A stretch of DNA of 64,000 nucleotides from Enterobacteriaceae bacterium RIT693 (GTDB lineage Bacteria; Pseudomonadota; Gammaproteobacteria; Enterobacterales; Enterobacteriaceae), in assembly GCA_009668225.1 (NCBI GenBank), contig WJYK01000013.1:52841-116840 (forward strand). Direction: 5' to 3'. Below, one piece after another: positions 16,382-25,276 of this stretch. Every line of letters starts with the position of its first letter. Position 1 is the stretch's first letter. A program made the translations under genes and the position numbers. The notes under the pieces are model-generated. The model searched no databases. It was not told where the DNA came from and saw only the letters and a program-made list of their open reading frames with translations.

Positions 16382-17140
16382 ATGAATTTCCGCCTGACCG
16401 GACTTGCTCTGGCAACAACGGTATTAGTGGGATGTGCCAGTTCCGGCAGCCAGGAGCCTCAGGGACGTTCGGATCCGCTGGAAGGCTTCAACCGTTCAAT
16501 GTTCAACTTCAACTACAACGTGCTGGACCCGTATGTGCTGCGTCCGGTCGCTGTAGCGTGGCGTGACTATGTGCCGGTACCGGCGCGTAACGGCCTGAGC
16601 AACTTCACCAGCAACCTCGAAGAGCCGGCCACCATGGTGAACTACTTCGTGCAGGGCGACCCGTATCAGGGGATGGTGCACTTTACGCGCTTCTTCCTGA
16701 ACACCCTGCTGGGGATGGGCGGCTTCATCGACGTTGCCGGAATGGCGAACCCTAAACTGCAGCGCGTCGAGCCTCACCGCTTCGGCAGCACGCTGGGCCA
16801 CTATGGCGCAGGCTATGGCCCTTACGTCATGCTGCCTGGCTACGGCAGCTTCACGCTGCGTGAAGACGGTGGTGACTTTGCCGATACGCTCTATCCGGTG
16901 CTTTCCTGGCTGACCTGGCCGATGTCCATCGGGAAATGGACGGTGGAAGGTATCGAAACCCGTGCCCAGCTGCTGGACTCCGACGGCCTGCTGCGCCAGT
17001 CTTCTGACCCGTATATCACAGTACGCGAGGCTTACTTCCAGCGGCATGACTTCCTGGCCAACGGCGGCCAGCTGAAGCCAGAAGCGAACCCGAACGCGGC
17101 GGCGATTCAGGATGACCTGAAAGATATCGACTCCCAGTAA
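16382..17140 (+). CDS. mlaA: Outer-membrane lipid asymmetry lipoprotein MlaA (VacJ)
   Basis: MlaA removes surface-exposed phospholipids from the outer membrane and passes them to MlaC and the MlaFEDB transporter. The 252-aa protein begins MNFRLTGLALATTVLVGC, a lipoprotein signal with Cys18 in the lipobox LVGC. Diagnostic stretches are RSDPLEGFNRSMFNFNYNVL and FINTLLGMGGFIDVA-like sequence (here FLNTLLGMGGFIDVAGMANP). The ATG at 16382 fits the lipoprotein signal; the reading frame is open further upstream inside ccmH but that is not a credible start. In E. coli mlaA is next to yfdC and fadL; here it follows ccmH closely and may be read through from the ccm promoter as well as its own. Confidence 0.96.
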   Translation: MNFRLTGLALATTVLVGCASSGSQEPQGRSDPLEGFNRSMFNFNYNVLDPYVLRPVAVAWRDYVPVPARNGLSNFTSNLEEPATMVNYFVQGDPYQGMVHFTRFFLNTLLGMGGFIDVAGMANPKLQRVEPHRFGSTLGHYGAGYGPYVMLPGYGSFTLREDGGDFADTLYPVLSWLTWPMSIGKWTVEGIETRAQLLDSDGLLRQSSDPYITVREAYFQRHDFLANGGQLKPEANPNAAAIQDDLKDIDSQ

Positions 17141-17156
17141 GCGATACCCGGATGTG

Positions 17157-17187
17157 AAAAAGCGAACATTTATGTTCGCTTTTTTAT
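17157..17187 (+). terminator. Rho-independent terminator after mlaA
   Basis: AAAAAGCGAACA and TGTTCGCTTTTTT form a long A/T-flanked stem with a short TTTA loop followed by a run of T, 17 bases past the mlaA stop. This is a clear intrinsic terminator and separates mlaA from the SPFH operon. Confidence 0.9.
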
Positions 17188-17306
17188 TGTCATCATACTG
17201 ACATAAAATGACACATCTTTACTCGCCAGCATTTTGTGTTGGTATGTTATAAAATAACAATCTAAAAATACTGCGCATTTCCTGCGCATCTCACGTTTAA
17301 AACATC

Positions 17307-19271
17307 ATGCCACCTACCCGGTTACCCGAAGCTGAACTGCTGCCTCAGGCGCTGCCCGCTCGTTATTCGCTGGCCGCCGCGCAGGCCCGACTCGCTGCGC
17401 GAGCGGTGTTTGCCTTAACCTTCTTGCTGTTTATGATGCTCCTTCTGGCGCTGACGGTCAGTATTCTGGAGCCGACTTCACGCTGGGTTGCTTTGTTATG
17501 CAGCAATGCTGCAGCGCTGTTGTTATTGGTCATTTCGCTACATGCCGCCCAGCGTATTTGCCAGTGGCGCAGCGGTAAAGTTACGCCTCAGGCAGAATCT
17601 CAGGCTCAGCCGGAAGAAGCCCCAAAGGGCAGTATTGCCCGCTGGTTTGCTGGTCTTTTGCCGCTGAATTTTGCCCGCATTGAAGCCTTTTTTAAGGCTG
17701 AGGGAATTTGGTCCGGCGCACTTGCCGCGCTGGCGTTCTATATTGCTCTTTCCGGCTGGAACACCAGCTTTGTTCCGCTGGCGGAGAACAATAACCGCTG
17801 GATAGCCGTTGCCTGCCTGATAGTCTCGCTTTTTGTCCTGCTGGTGGCCGAGCGCCATCTTAGCGCTGTGCCTAAAGAGGCTTCGCCCGAGGCCGGGCCG
17901 GTAGCTCCGCTGTTACGCCTGGTGATGGCGGTGCAGCTGCTGACTCTGCCTGGGCTTATCTGGCCGCAGCTTAACAGCCCGCTGGTGATAAATCTGCCCG
18001 CCGTGCTGGTGCTGCTGGTTTCAGCAGAATTTATGCTGCGCGGCCTGTTCTCTCTGTTTGCCCCGCCCGGCGACGGCACGACAGAACCCGGCCTGATTCC
18101 CAAAAGCCAGCTGGCGGCGCAGCTAACCTGGCCGCCGCGCCCGCTCGGTTTTTTGCAGCAACAGCTGCATCAGCGTTTTGGCATAGACCTGCGTCAGGTC
18201 TGGGCGTTTACCGTCTTAAAACGCGCCTTTATTCCTATGCTAGCCATTATGCTGCTTTGCGGCTGGCTGCTGACCGGGCTGCAGCAAATTTCGGCCACCG
18301 AGCGCGGCGTCTATGAGCGCTTTGGGCGTTCGGTCGCGGTGCTTGAACCAGGCCTGCATCTGGGCATGCCGTGGCCGTTTGGTCGGGTTTGGCTGACGGA
18401 AAACGGTCAGGTACATGAGCTGGCCGCCGGGGAAGATCCTGCGAATCAGCCGCCGCTAAAACGTGCTGACGCCGAAGGGCCTGCGCCCGCCAGCGCTGAC
18501 CGCCTGTGGGATGCCACCCATAACTTCGACAAAGCGCAAATCATCGCCAGCCAAAGCGGGGACCAACAAAGCCTGCAAATCGTGAACAGTGACGTGCGCT
18601 TTATGTGGCGCATCGGGCTGAGCGATAAAGCCGCGCTGGCGGCGACCTACCGCGCAGTGAACCTTCAGGAGCTGGTGCGCAGCACCGCGAACCAGGTGCT
18701 GGTGCATCAGTTTTCCTCTTTAACGCTGGACGATGTGCTCAGCGAGCGGCGTGACGACCTTGCCCTGCAGATTAATCGCGCCGTTCAGCAGCAGCTGGAT
18801 AGCCTGAACAGCGGCGTGGAGATTCTTTCTACCGTCGTTGAGGCAATTCATCCCCCTGCCGGAGCAGCCGACGCGTTTCACGGCGTGCAGGCCGCGCAAA
18901 TTGCGGCCCAGTCGCTGATCCTCCGCGAGCGAGGGAGCGCGGCAGAAAAAGCCGCGCTTGCCGCAACTAATGCGGCGGTGCGCCAGAACACGGCACAAAT
19001 CAACGCCACCGAAGCGTTAAGCCTGGCTCAGGCCACGGCGACCCGCTTTGCCGCGCAGAAAAATGCCTGGCAGCAGGCCGGGCAGGTCTTTATTGACGAG
19101 CTTTGGTTTAAGCAGCTTCAGCTGGCGCTCAGCGGCCGTCCTTTGCTGGTTATCGACCAGCGGATCGGGGCCGGTTCACCGCCGACGCTTGACCTGCGTG
19201 ATTTCCCCACTTCGACCGATGCAGCGCGCCGCGATGCGCCAGCTAAACCCGCACAGGAGCTTTCCCGGTGA
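17307..19271 (+). CDS. Polytopic SPFH/Band-7 protein, HflK-like, 654 aa
   Basis: The first half (residues about 30-330) contains seven or so hydrophobic segments in pairs, for example AVFALTFLLFMMLLLALTVS and PMLAIMLLCGWLLTGLQQ, unlike HflK itself, which has one helix. The second half is an SPFH domain starting at ISATERGVYERFGRSVAVLEPGLHLGMPW, with VNSDVRFMWRIGLSDKAALA and a long Ala-rich helical C-terminus (RERGSAAEKAALAATNAAVR), the usual coiled coil of HflK/HflC. Members form large membrane cages that control proteases. It is the first of four genes joined by four-base overlaps, ending in a P-type ATPase, so it probably scaffolds that pump (inference). The start ATG at 17307 has only a weak ribosome-binding site, but no better one is visible. 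Confidence 0.85.
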   Translation: MPPTRLPEAELLPQALPARYSLAAAQARLAARAVFALTFLLFMMLLLALTVSILEPTSRWVALLCSNAAALLLLVISLHAAQRICQWRSGKVTPQAESQAQPEEAPKGSIARWFAGLLPLNFARIEAFFKAEGIWSGALAALAFYIALSGWNTSFVPLAENNNRWIAVACLIVSLFVLLVAERHLSAVPKEASPEAGPVAPLLRLVMAVQLLTLPGLIWPQLNSPLVINLPAVLVLLVSAEFMLRGLFSLFAPPGDGTTEPGLIPKSQLAAQLTWPPRPLGFLQQQLHQRFGIDLRQVWAFTVLKRAFIPMLAIMLLCGWLLTGLQQISATERGVYERFGRSVAVLEPGLHLGMPWPFGRVWLTENGQVHELAAGEDPANQPPLKRADAEGPAPASADRLWDATHNFDKAQIIASQSGDQQSLQIVNSDVRFMWRIGLSDKAALAATYRAVNLQELVRSTANQVLVHQFSSLTLDDVLSERRDDLALQINRAVQQQLDSLNSGVEILSTVVEAIHPPAGAADAFHGVQAAQIAAQSLILRERGSAAEKAALAATNAAVRQNTAQINATEALSLAQATATRFAAQKNAWQQAGQVFIDELWFKQLQLALSGRPLLVIDQRIGAGSPPTLDLRDFPTSTDAARRDAPAKPAQELSR

Positions 19272-20281
19272 GCCACTCGCACTCTCATGGACATCATCAC
19301 CATCATCATGGTCACGGCTGTGGCCACGATCGTTCTTCTGCCCCGGAAGGTGGTAAAAAAGGGATCTGGAAGCGTATTACCGCCGCCGCTGTGCTGGTGC
19401 TTATCCTGCTTGCTGCCGCAAGCCTGGTACAGGTGCGATCCGGCGAATCGCTGGTGATCACTCGCTTTGGTAAACCCGTTCGGGTGCTGCTTGAGCCGGG
19501 GCTTGCCTGGCGAATTCCGGCGCCTTTTGAAACCGCAACGGTGGTGGATCTGCGCCTGCGGACGACATCAAGCGGGCTGCAGGATGTAGGCACACGCGAT
19601 GGCCTGCGGATCATCGTTCAGTCCTATGCGGTGTGGGAAGTCGATAACACGCCTGAGCACGTGCAGCGCTTTATGCGGGCGGTGCAGAATCAGCCGGATG
19701 AAGCGGCGCGCCAGATCCGTACTTATTTAGGCTCTGCGCTGGAAACCACCGCCAGCGGCTTCACGCTTTCTCAACTGGTGAATACCGACGGTAAGCAGGT
19801 GCAGTTGGCACAGTTTGAGTCCCATCTTCAGCAGCAAATCAGCCAGCCGCTGCTGCAAAGCTACGGCATCCGGCTGGTACAAATGGGCTCCGAGCGCCTG
19901 ACGCTGCCTGCCGTCACGCTTAATGCCACCGTTGACCGTATGCGCGCCGAGCGTGAAACCATCGCCATTGAACGTACGGCGGAAGGTAAACGCGCGGCGG
20001 CAGAAATTCGCTCCGCAGCGGATCGCGATGCCCGTATTACCGAGGCGCAGGCTTCGGTGAAAGCGGCGGATATTGAGGCTCAGGCTCAGGTGCAAACGGC
20101 CTCTATTTACGGCAAAGCCTATGCCAGCGCGCCACAGCTTTACAGCCTGCTGCGTCAGATTGATGCCCTCAGCGGCATGGTCAATGCGCAAACCCGGCTG
20201 GTGCTGCGTACCGATGCCAAACCGTTCAGCCTGCTGGTTGACGGGCCACAGATGGATAAAGCTGCGGATAAAAAACCATGA
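19268..20281 (+). CDS. SPFH/Band-7 protein, HflC-like, with His-rich N-terminal tail
   Basis: A 337-aa single-pass protein. Its first 20 residues contain 11 His and one Cys in runs such as HGHHHHHHGHGCGH, an obvious candidate for binding Zn, Ni, Co or Cu on the cytoplasmic side. A membrane helix follows (ITAAAVLVLILLAAASLVQV), then an HflC-like SPFH domain with VRSGESLVITRFGKPVRVLL and PGLAWRIPAPFE, and the helical segment MRAERETIAIERTAEGKRAA that is typical of HflC. It starts with GTG overlapping the stop of the previous gene. The His tail is absent from E. coli HflC and fits a role linked to the metal ATPase of this operon. Confidence 0.87.
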   Translation: MSHSHSHGHHHHHHGHGCGHDRSSAPEGGKKGIWKRITAAAVLVLILLAAASLVQVRSGESLVITRFGKPVRVLLEPGLAWRIPAPFETATVVDLRLRTTSSGLQDVGTRDGLRIIVQSYAVWEVDNTPEHVQRFMRAVQNQPDEAARQIRTYLGSALETTASGFTLSQLVNTDGKQVQLAQFESHLQQQISQPLLQSYGIRLVQMGSERLTLPAVTLNATVDRMRAERETIAIERTAEGKRAAAEIRSAADRDARITEAQASVKAADIEAQAQVQTASIYGKAYASAPQLYSLLRQIDALSGMVNAQTRLVLRTDAKPFSLLVDGPQMDKAADKKP

Positions 20282-21330
20282 CCGAACGGCAAAAACTTGA
20301 GCCCGGCGGGCCGTGGACGCAATCGATCCGGCTGGCGTTTATCGCCATATTTGTGCTGACGCTGTTTGCCGCCGGAGCCTGGGTGCTTTCGAACGTCCGG
20401 CAGATCCCGGCGGGAAGCAGGGCGGTAGTGCTGCGTTTTGGCGCAGAGCAACGTGTCGCCGAGCCGGGGCTGTTGCTTGCCTGGCCCGCGCCGGTGAATG
20501 AAGTGGTGATGGTGCCGGGGGCGGATCGGGTGATTGAGCACCGGGTGACCGCCCTGCTGCGTTCGCCCGAGGCGCAAAGTCTGGATATTAACGGGGGCCC
20601 TGGGAACGACGCTGTTTCGGGTTCCGGCTTCCTGCTGACCGGTGATGCGGGCGTGGTACAGCTGGATATCAGCGTGTTCTACCGGGTCAGAACGCCGACA
20701 GCCTATGTGCTCCAGGGCAAACATGTGTTGCCGCTGCTCGACAGGCTGGTTGAACGCGCGGCGGTGGCGGTCTGCGCGTCACGCGATCTGGATACTATTC
20801 TGGTTGCCCGCCCCGAAATGCCGGGTAACGACATGAACGTTGCCCAGCAGCGCGAACAGCTGCGCAGTGACGTACAGCGTAACATCGAGCAAAACCTGCT
20901 GCGGCTTCAGCAGGCGGGAAGCGACGCGGGTATTACGCTTGAGCGGGTGACCGTTCAGTCCGCCTTGCCGTTAGCAACCGTTACGGCGTTCAACGCGGTA
21001 TTAACCGCCAGCCAGCAGGCGTCGAAAGCGGTGGCGACCGCGCAAAGTGATGCGTCGTTAACGCGCCAGAAGGCGGTGCAGCAGGCTGACCAGATGCTGC
21101 AAACCGCTCAGGCAAACGCGCAGGAAAGCGTGGCTAAAGCGCAGTCGGATACCGCGACTATCGCTCATCTTGCCAGCAACCATGACGATCCAGATTTACT
21201 GGGGCGAATTTACCGTCAGCGGATAGCCGAGATTTTGTCCCGGGCCGGATCGGTGATTACCGTGTCGCCGCAGGATGACGCTCATCTGATTTTGCAGGGC
21301 GTGGCGCAAAAAGAGGCGGCTAAACCATGA
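20278..21330 (+). CDS. SPFH/Band-7 protein, HflK-like, 350 aa
   Basis: Third SPFH protein of the operon. One N-terminal helix (IRLAFIAIFVLTLFAAGAWV) precedes the domain start QIPAGSRAVVLRFGAEQRVAE, GLLLAWPAP and the HflK-like stretch LLTGDAGVVQLDISVFYRV, which resembles the 'LTGDxxIVxVxxxVQYRI' motif of HflK. The C-terminus is a long Ala/Gln-rich coiled coil. Both ends overlap the neighbouring genes by four bases, implying production in fixed ratios. HflK and HflC of E. coli alternate in a cage around FtsH; here three homologues could form a similar hetero-oligomer (inference). Confidence 0.87.
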   Translation: MTERQKLEPGGPWTQSIRLAFIAIFVLTLFAAGAWVLSNVRQIPAGSRAVVLRFGAEQRVAEPGLLLAWPAPVNEVVMVPGADRVIEHRVTALLRSPEAQSLDINGGPGNDAVSGSGFLLTGDAGVVQLDISVFYRVRTPTAYVLQGKHVLPLLDRLVERAAVAVCASRDLDTILVARPEMPGNDMNVAQQREQLRSDVQRNIEQNLLRLQQAGSDAGITLERVTVQSALPLATVTAFNAVLTASQQASKAVATAQSDASLTRQKAVQQADQMLQTAQANAQESVAKAQSDTATIAHLASNHDDPDLLGRIYRQRIAEILSRAGSVITVSPQDDAHLILQGVAQKEAAKP

Positions 21331-23228
21331 CTTCTTCAGTCCAGGCCGGCGGGGCGTTGACCCGTCAGGAACAGAAACATATTACTCGCCAGCTGCTGCT
21401 GGCGCTGGTTGCCAGCGGGGCGCTGATTCTCGGCCTGCTCTGGCGCTGGCTGGCACCTCAACAGGTTGCCGTCGGTGATTTACTGCTGGGCGCGGCATCC
21501 CTCGTTGTGGCGGTGCCGGTGCTGCGGCATGCGCTGCACAGCCTGCGTTACCCCAGCCTGCACGGGCTGACAGACCAGCTCATTGCGCTGGCTTTACTGG
21601 GCGCGTGGGCGACGGGCGATCTCCTGACCGCCGCGCTGCTGCCGCTGATCATGATTGTCGGGCATATTCTTGAAGAACGCAGCGTGATCGGTTCTCAGGA
21701 AGCCATCGAAGCGCTGAGCAAGCTTACGCGCAGCCGCGCCAGACGCGTTGATGCTGAGGGTCAACTAAAGGATATCGACAACCACGATCTCGAACCCGGC
21801 GATGTTGTTGAGGTGCGTGCCGGAGACCATATCCCCGCCGACGGCCTGGTGCTGGAGGGCAAAGCAAGTCTGGATACGGCACCGATCACCGGCGAGTCGG
21901 TACCGCAGGAAGTTGAGCCCGGCGCCGAAGTTTTTGGTGGGGCGATAAACCTTGATGGCCTGCTGCGCATCCGGGTCACGCGCACCGGAGAAACGTCGAC
22001 GCTGGGGCGCGTGATCGCCCTGATGCAAAGCGCCGAACAGGCAAGCCCGCCGATAACCCGACTGCTTGAGCGCCACGCCGCCCGCTATTTGCTGCTGGTG
22101 CTGATGATTGCCGCCAGTACCTGGTTCCTGACGCAGGATGCTCAGGCAATGCTGGCGGTATTGGTGGCCGCCTGCCCGTGTGCGCTGGTGCTCTCAGCGC
22201 CTGCTTCATCTATTGCCGGGCTGACGGTGGCCGCCCGTCACGGCATTTTAATTCGCGGCGCGGCTTTTCTTGAGGAGCTGGCGGAGATCAACGCCGTGGT
22301 GGTCGACAAGACCGGTACCCTGACGCACGGTAAGCTGCACCTGCAGGCTCTGGTACCCTTTGGCGATACCGATCCTGCCTCGTTGAAAACACTGGCGGCC
22401 AGCCTAGGCGCAACCAGCAATCACCCGGTCAGCCGTGCGCTGAGCGAGATCGTGTCACGCGAGGCCTGGCTCCCGCTTGATAACGTGCGGGAACATCAGG
22501 GGTTAGGCGTTTCTGCTTCTACCCCACAGGGCGAAGCCGTGCTCGGCAGGCACGAGCTGTTAGCGGCAACGCTTGCTGACTTACCGGAGGCTCCGGAGCA
22601 TGACGGCCCGATTGTCGGGCTGGCGCTGGAGGGGCATTTTCTTGGCTGGCTGCTGCTGGCCGATAGCCTGCGCGGTGAGGCCGCAACGGCAATGGCCGAG
22701 CTGCGTGAGCTTGGGTTGAACCGTCAGCTTTTACTGACCGGCGATCGCCAGTCAGTTGCCGACCGGATTGCGCATCAGGTGGGTATTGTCGACGTGGTGG
22801 CTGGCGCGCTCCCGGCGGATAAGCTTGAGCAGGTGAAGCGGCAAATCGACGGCGGCTACCGGCCTATGGTTATCGGCGACGGCATTAATGATTCTCTGGC
22901 CTTGAAGGCTGGCGTGGTCGGCGTGGCGATGGGGGCGGGAGGCTCTGATATTGCGATGTCGTCGGCGGATATTGTATTGATTGGCAGCGATCTTCGTCGA
23001 CTGGGCACCTGCGTGCGCTTAAGCCGCCGCTGCCGCCGTACTTTGCAGGTCAACGTCTTTATCGGACTGGGCTGGACGCTGGCGATTGTCGCGATGGCGG
23101 CTTTCGGCTGGCTGGGCGCGTCTGGCGCCGTCGTCGCCGCGCTGCTGCATAATCTCAGCACGCTGCTGGTGCTCGGCAACGCGGGAAGGTTATTGCGGTT
23201 TGAAGAGAAGCTGAGCGAGCAGGCATAA
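21327..23228 (+). CDS. P1B-type heavy-metal-translocating ATPase
   Basis: The 633-aa protein has all P-type ATPase hallmarks: actuator TGES (residues 188-191), transmembrane metal motif CPC (283-285, in ACPCALVLSAP), phosphorylation site DKTGTLT with Asp327, nucleotide-binding SNHPVS, and the hinge VIGDGINDSLAL. It lacks an N-terminal CXXC or His-rich metal-binding domain; such a tail is instead on the SPFH protein two genes upstream. The CPC-ALVLSAP context resembles Zn/Cd pumps, but the last helices read LLHNLSTLLVLGN instead of the Asp-Gly motif of ZntA, so the metal is uncertain. It probably exports a metal ion across the inner membrane. It is the last gene of the SPFH operon, followed by a strong terminator. 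Confidence 0.93.
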   Translation: MTSSVQAGGALTRQEQKHITRQLLLALVASGALILGLLWRWLAPQQVAVGDLLLGAASLVVAVPVLRHALHSLRYPSLHGLTDQLIALALLGAWATGDLLTAALLPLIMIVGHILEERSVIGSQEAIEALSKLTRSRARRVDAEGQLKDIDNHDLEPGDVVEVRAGDHIPADGLVLEGKASLDTAPITGESVPQEVEPGAEVFGGAINLDGLLRIRVTRTGETSTLGRVIALMQSAEQASPPITRLLERHAARYLLLVLMIAASTWFLTQDAQAMLAVLVAACPCALVLSAPASSIAGLTVAARHGILIRGAAFLEELAEINAVVVDKTGTLTHGKLHLQALVPFGDTDPASLKTLAASLGATSNHPVSRALSEIVSREAWLPLDNVREHQGLGVSASTPQGEAVLGRHELLAATLADLPEAPEHDGPIVGLALEGHFLGWLLLADSLRGEAATAMAELRELGLNRQLLLTGDRQSVADRIAHQVGIVDVVAGALPADKLEQVKRQIDGGYRPMVIGDGINDSLALKAGVVGVAMGAGGSDIAMSSADIVLIGSDLRRLGTCVRLSRRCRRTLQVNVFIGLGWTLAIVAMAAFGWLGASGAVVAALLHNLSTLLVLGNAGRLLRFEEKLSEQA

Positions 23229-23230
23229 AA

Positions 23231-23257
23231 AAACCGCCTTCATGATGAAGGCGGTTT
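23231..23257. terminator. Bidirectional terminator between the ATPase gene and fadL
   Basis: AAACCGCCTTCAT and ATGAAGGCGGTTT form a near-perfect palindrome flanked by A-rich sequence on the left and TTTGCTTTT on the right. It lies three bases after the ATPase stop and 18 bases from the convergent fadL stop, so it should end transcription from both sides. Confidence 0.88.
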
Positions 23258-23274
23258 GCTTTTGGGGCGGTAAC

Positions 23275-24603
23275 TTAGAACGCGTAGTTGAAGTTCGCGC
23301 CGTACAGCCAGGCTTTACCTTCAGATTTGAAGGTATATGGACCTTCTTCGATGGTCACTTTCTGGCCGTGCATGTAGGAAACACCTACGTCCACAGAAGC
23401 GTCTTTGTTAAACGCATAAGTGGTCCCGGCGCTCAGCCACAGGCGGTCCTGATCCGGAATGGAGATAGAACGCTTGTCGGCCGGAACCGGGCTGTCATCA
23501 AAGGCGATACCGGTACGGAACGTCCAGTTGTCGTCCATGTAGTAGGTGGTACCCAGCGCGATGCGGTAAGCATCTTTGAAGCCTTCATCTTTATAGAACA
23601 GCGTCTGGCCGTTGCTGCCGGTCGCTTTCAGCTCCTGGAACTGGCTCCAGCTGGTGTAGGTCAGGCTATAGTGAACGGCCCATTTCGGCGCAACTTTGTT
23701 ATAACCGGACAGTTCCCACATTTCTGGCAGATGCAGGCTCAGAGAGCCCGGGACAGTCTGACCATTGGTGCCCGAAGGCAGACCAAAGTTAGACAACAGT
23801 GGATTATAGGCCGCCGGCAGGCTGCTCTTATAGTCGCCGTCGAAGTCGACTTTCACTTCTGAACGGTAGGTAAAGCCATAGCGGTTGTCTTTATCAATTT
23901 CGTAAAGAATACCGGCGTTCCAGCCGAAGCCCCATTTATCACCCTTCAGGTGAGCAATCTGGGTATTAGCAGGAATGCTGCCGATAGCCTGGCGTTGAGC
24001 CGGAGTCAGCGGAGCTGCTGGATTACCAGCAATCAGCTGCGGCAGGTCACCCGCATAGCGTTCAATTTTCGCCTTAGCGTAAACAGCATCAAAGCCCAGA
24101 CCGAAGCTCCAGTTGCTGTTCAGGCGGTAGGCGCCGCTCAGGTTCAGGTTCAGAGTCGTCAGGTCGGTCGTGCCGCCCATTGAGCCTGCGGTATAGCTGT
24201 CATTATATTCGGTGGCCAGGCCGTAGTTAGAGGTGACAGAGGCACCCCAGCCAAACTGATCGTTAATCGGCGCAACAAAGTGCAGGTTTGGAACCCATGC
24301 GGTTGGCGCGATGTTTTTCGCATCGGTGCTTTTACCGGTTTTTGACGTACCAGAGATATCAACATCCGGGTCAACGAAGATAGCACCCGCGGAGAAAGAG
24401 GGGCGGTCAAACATCATGATGGTGGCGGGGTTGCGGCTTGCTGAACCCGCGTTATCCGCTACTGCACCTTCCCCCGAATACGCTCGGCCAAGGCCAGAGG
24501 AAGAGAACTCGTTTAATTGAAAGCCGGCGGCATACGCCTGGGAAGAGACTATTGCCACTGCAACCGCGAGGGCTGACTTTGCAAACAGGTTTTTCTGGCT
24601 CAT
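23275..24603 (-). CDS. fadL: Long-chain fatty acid outer-membrane transporter FadL
   Basis: Outer-membrane beta-barrel that takes up long-chain fatty acids. The 442-aa precursor starts [20 protein letters not shown] with a Sec signal, and the mature N-terminus [20 protein letters not shown] (the plug) is the family signature. [11 protein letters not shown] also matches, and the C-terminus ends in Phe (ANFNYAF) as barrel proteins do. I chose the ATG at 24603 with GAGG upstream. It is about as long as E. coli FadL; differences concentrate in the surface loop around residues 190-215. Two FadR-type boxes lie 90-130 bases upstream, so repression by FadR during growth without fatty acids is expected. 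Confidence 0.97.
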   Translation of the reverse strand: MSQKNLFAKSALAVAVAIVSSQAYAAGFQLNEFSSSGLGRAYSGEGAVADNAGSASRNPATIMMFDRPSFSAGAIFVDPDVDISGTSKTGKSTDAKNIAPTAWVPNLHFVAPINDQFGWGASVTSNYGLATEYNDSYTAGSMGGTTDLTTLNLNLSGAYRLNSNWSFGLGFDAVYAKAKIERYAGDLPQLIAGNPAAPLTPAQRQAIGSIPANTQIAHLKGDKWGFGWNAGILYEIDKDNRYGFTYRSEVKVDFDGDYKSSLPAAYNPLLSNFGLPSGTNGQTVPGSLSLHLPEMWELSGYNKVAPKWAVHYSLTYTSWSQFQELKATGSNGQTLFYKDEGFKDAYRIALGTTYYMDDNWTFRTGIAFDDSPVPADKRSISIPDQDRLWLSAGTTYAFNKDASVDVGVSYMHGQKVTIEEGPYTFKSEGKAWLYGANFNYAF

Positions 24604-24690
24604 GACCAAAACCTCATTGATTTATTTTTATGCAAACAATGTTACATACCGTAACAGGAGCGCGAATAGTAGGGACTGATCGGGTACAGA

Positions 24691-24705
24691 GAAATCAGAC
24701 CAGTG
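24691..24705. promoter_or_regulatory. FadR operator upstream of fadL (proximal)
   Basis: The reverse strand reads CCACTGGTCTGATTT, matching the FadR consensus ANCTGGTCNGANNT. FadR bound here should repress fadL until long-chain acyl-CoA releases it. It is one of two boxes 10 bases apart, as in E. coli fadL. Confidence 0.75.
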
Positions 24706-24714
24706 GCGAGAGTA

Positions 24715-24730
24715 TAGGTCTGACCAGCAA
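24715..24730. promoter_or_regulatory. FadR operator upstream of fadL (distal)
   Basis: The reverse strand reads CTTGCTGGTCAGACCT, a very good match to the FadR consensus core CTGGTCNGAC. Together with the site at 24691 it forms a double operator between fadL and the divergent yfcZ. Confidence 0.78.
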
Positions 24731-24979
24731 GGATGTTGCAAGTTTGTTTCTAAAGTTTTTCTTGTTTGATCTTAAAAACGGGATCTGGCTGGCAAAATCC
24801 GGGGGAACTTCCTGCCAATTGGGGGATGTTATTTGTTTTAGATCATTTTTAAGTGTGATTTCCGTCACTTGTCGGTTTTGTGAGGATTATCAACTGGAGC
24901 AGATGCAACGCCAGGCGTAAAATATCCACAATTATTTGAATCTTTCTCCCTTTTAAGCCGCATTACAGAGGAAAGCGTG

Positions 24980-25264
24980 ATGAATAAAAATACCGCCGAT
25001 GAAACCCCGGTTTGCTGCTGCATTGATGTCGGTTCCATTATCGACAACACGGACTGCATTGCCTCCTACAGCCGCGTATTTGCTGATAAAGCCCAGGCTG
25101 ATGACGTTCTGGCAGCCTTAACGGCCAAAGCCCGTGAAGTGGAATCTGAACCTTGCCAGATAACGCCGCGCTACACCGAAGTGGCCGGCGGCGTGCAGCT
25201 GGATATCGACTTTGTGTTCAGCTGCCAGGCTGAAACCATGATCTTCCAGCTCGGCCTGCGTTAA
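24980..25264 (+). CDS. yfcZ: YfcZ/YiiS family protein
   Basis: A 94-aa soluble protein of unknown function. It aligns with E. coli YfcZ through CCCIDVGSIIDNTDCIASYS, RVFADKAQADDVLAALTAKA and the C-terminus MIFQLGLR; the Cys triplet at the N-terminus is conserved. The ATG at 24980 is preceded by a GTG at 24977 that could also serve; AGAGGA lies 8-10 bases upstream. It is divergent from fadL and directly upstream of fadIJ, the same context as in E. coli, and is followed by its own terminator. Confidence 0.93.
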   Translation: MNKNTADETPVCCCIDVGSIIDNTDCIASYSRVFADKAQADDVLAALTAKAREVESEPCQITPRYTEVAGGVQLDIDFVFSCQAETMIFQLGLR

Positions 25265-25276
25265 CGCTCCTGCCTC

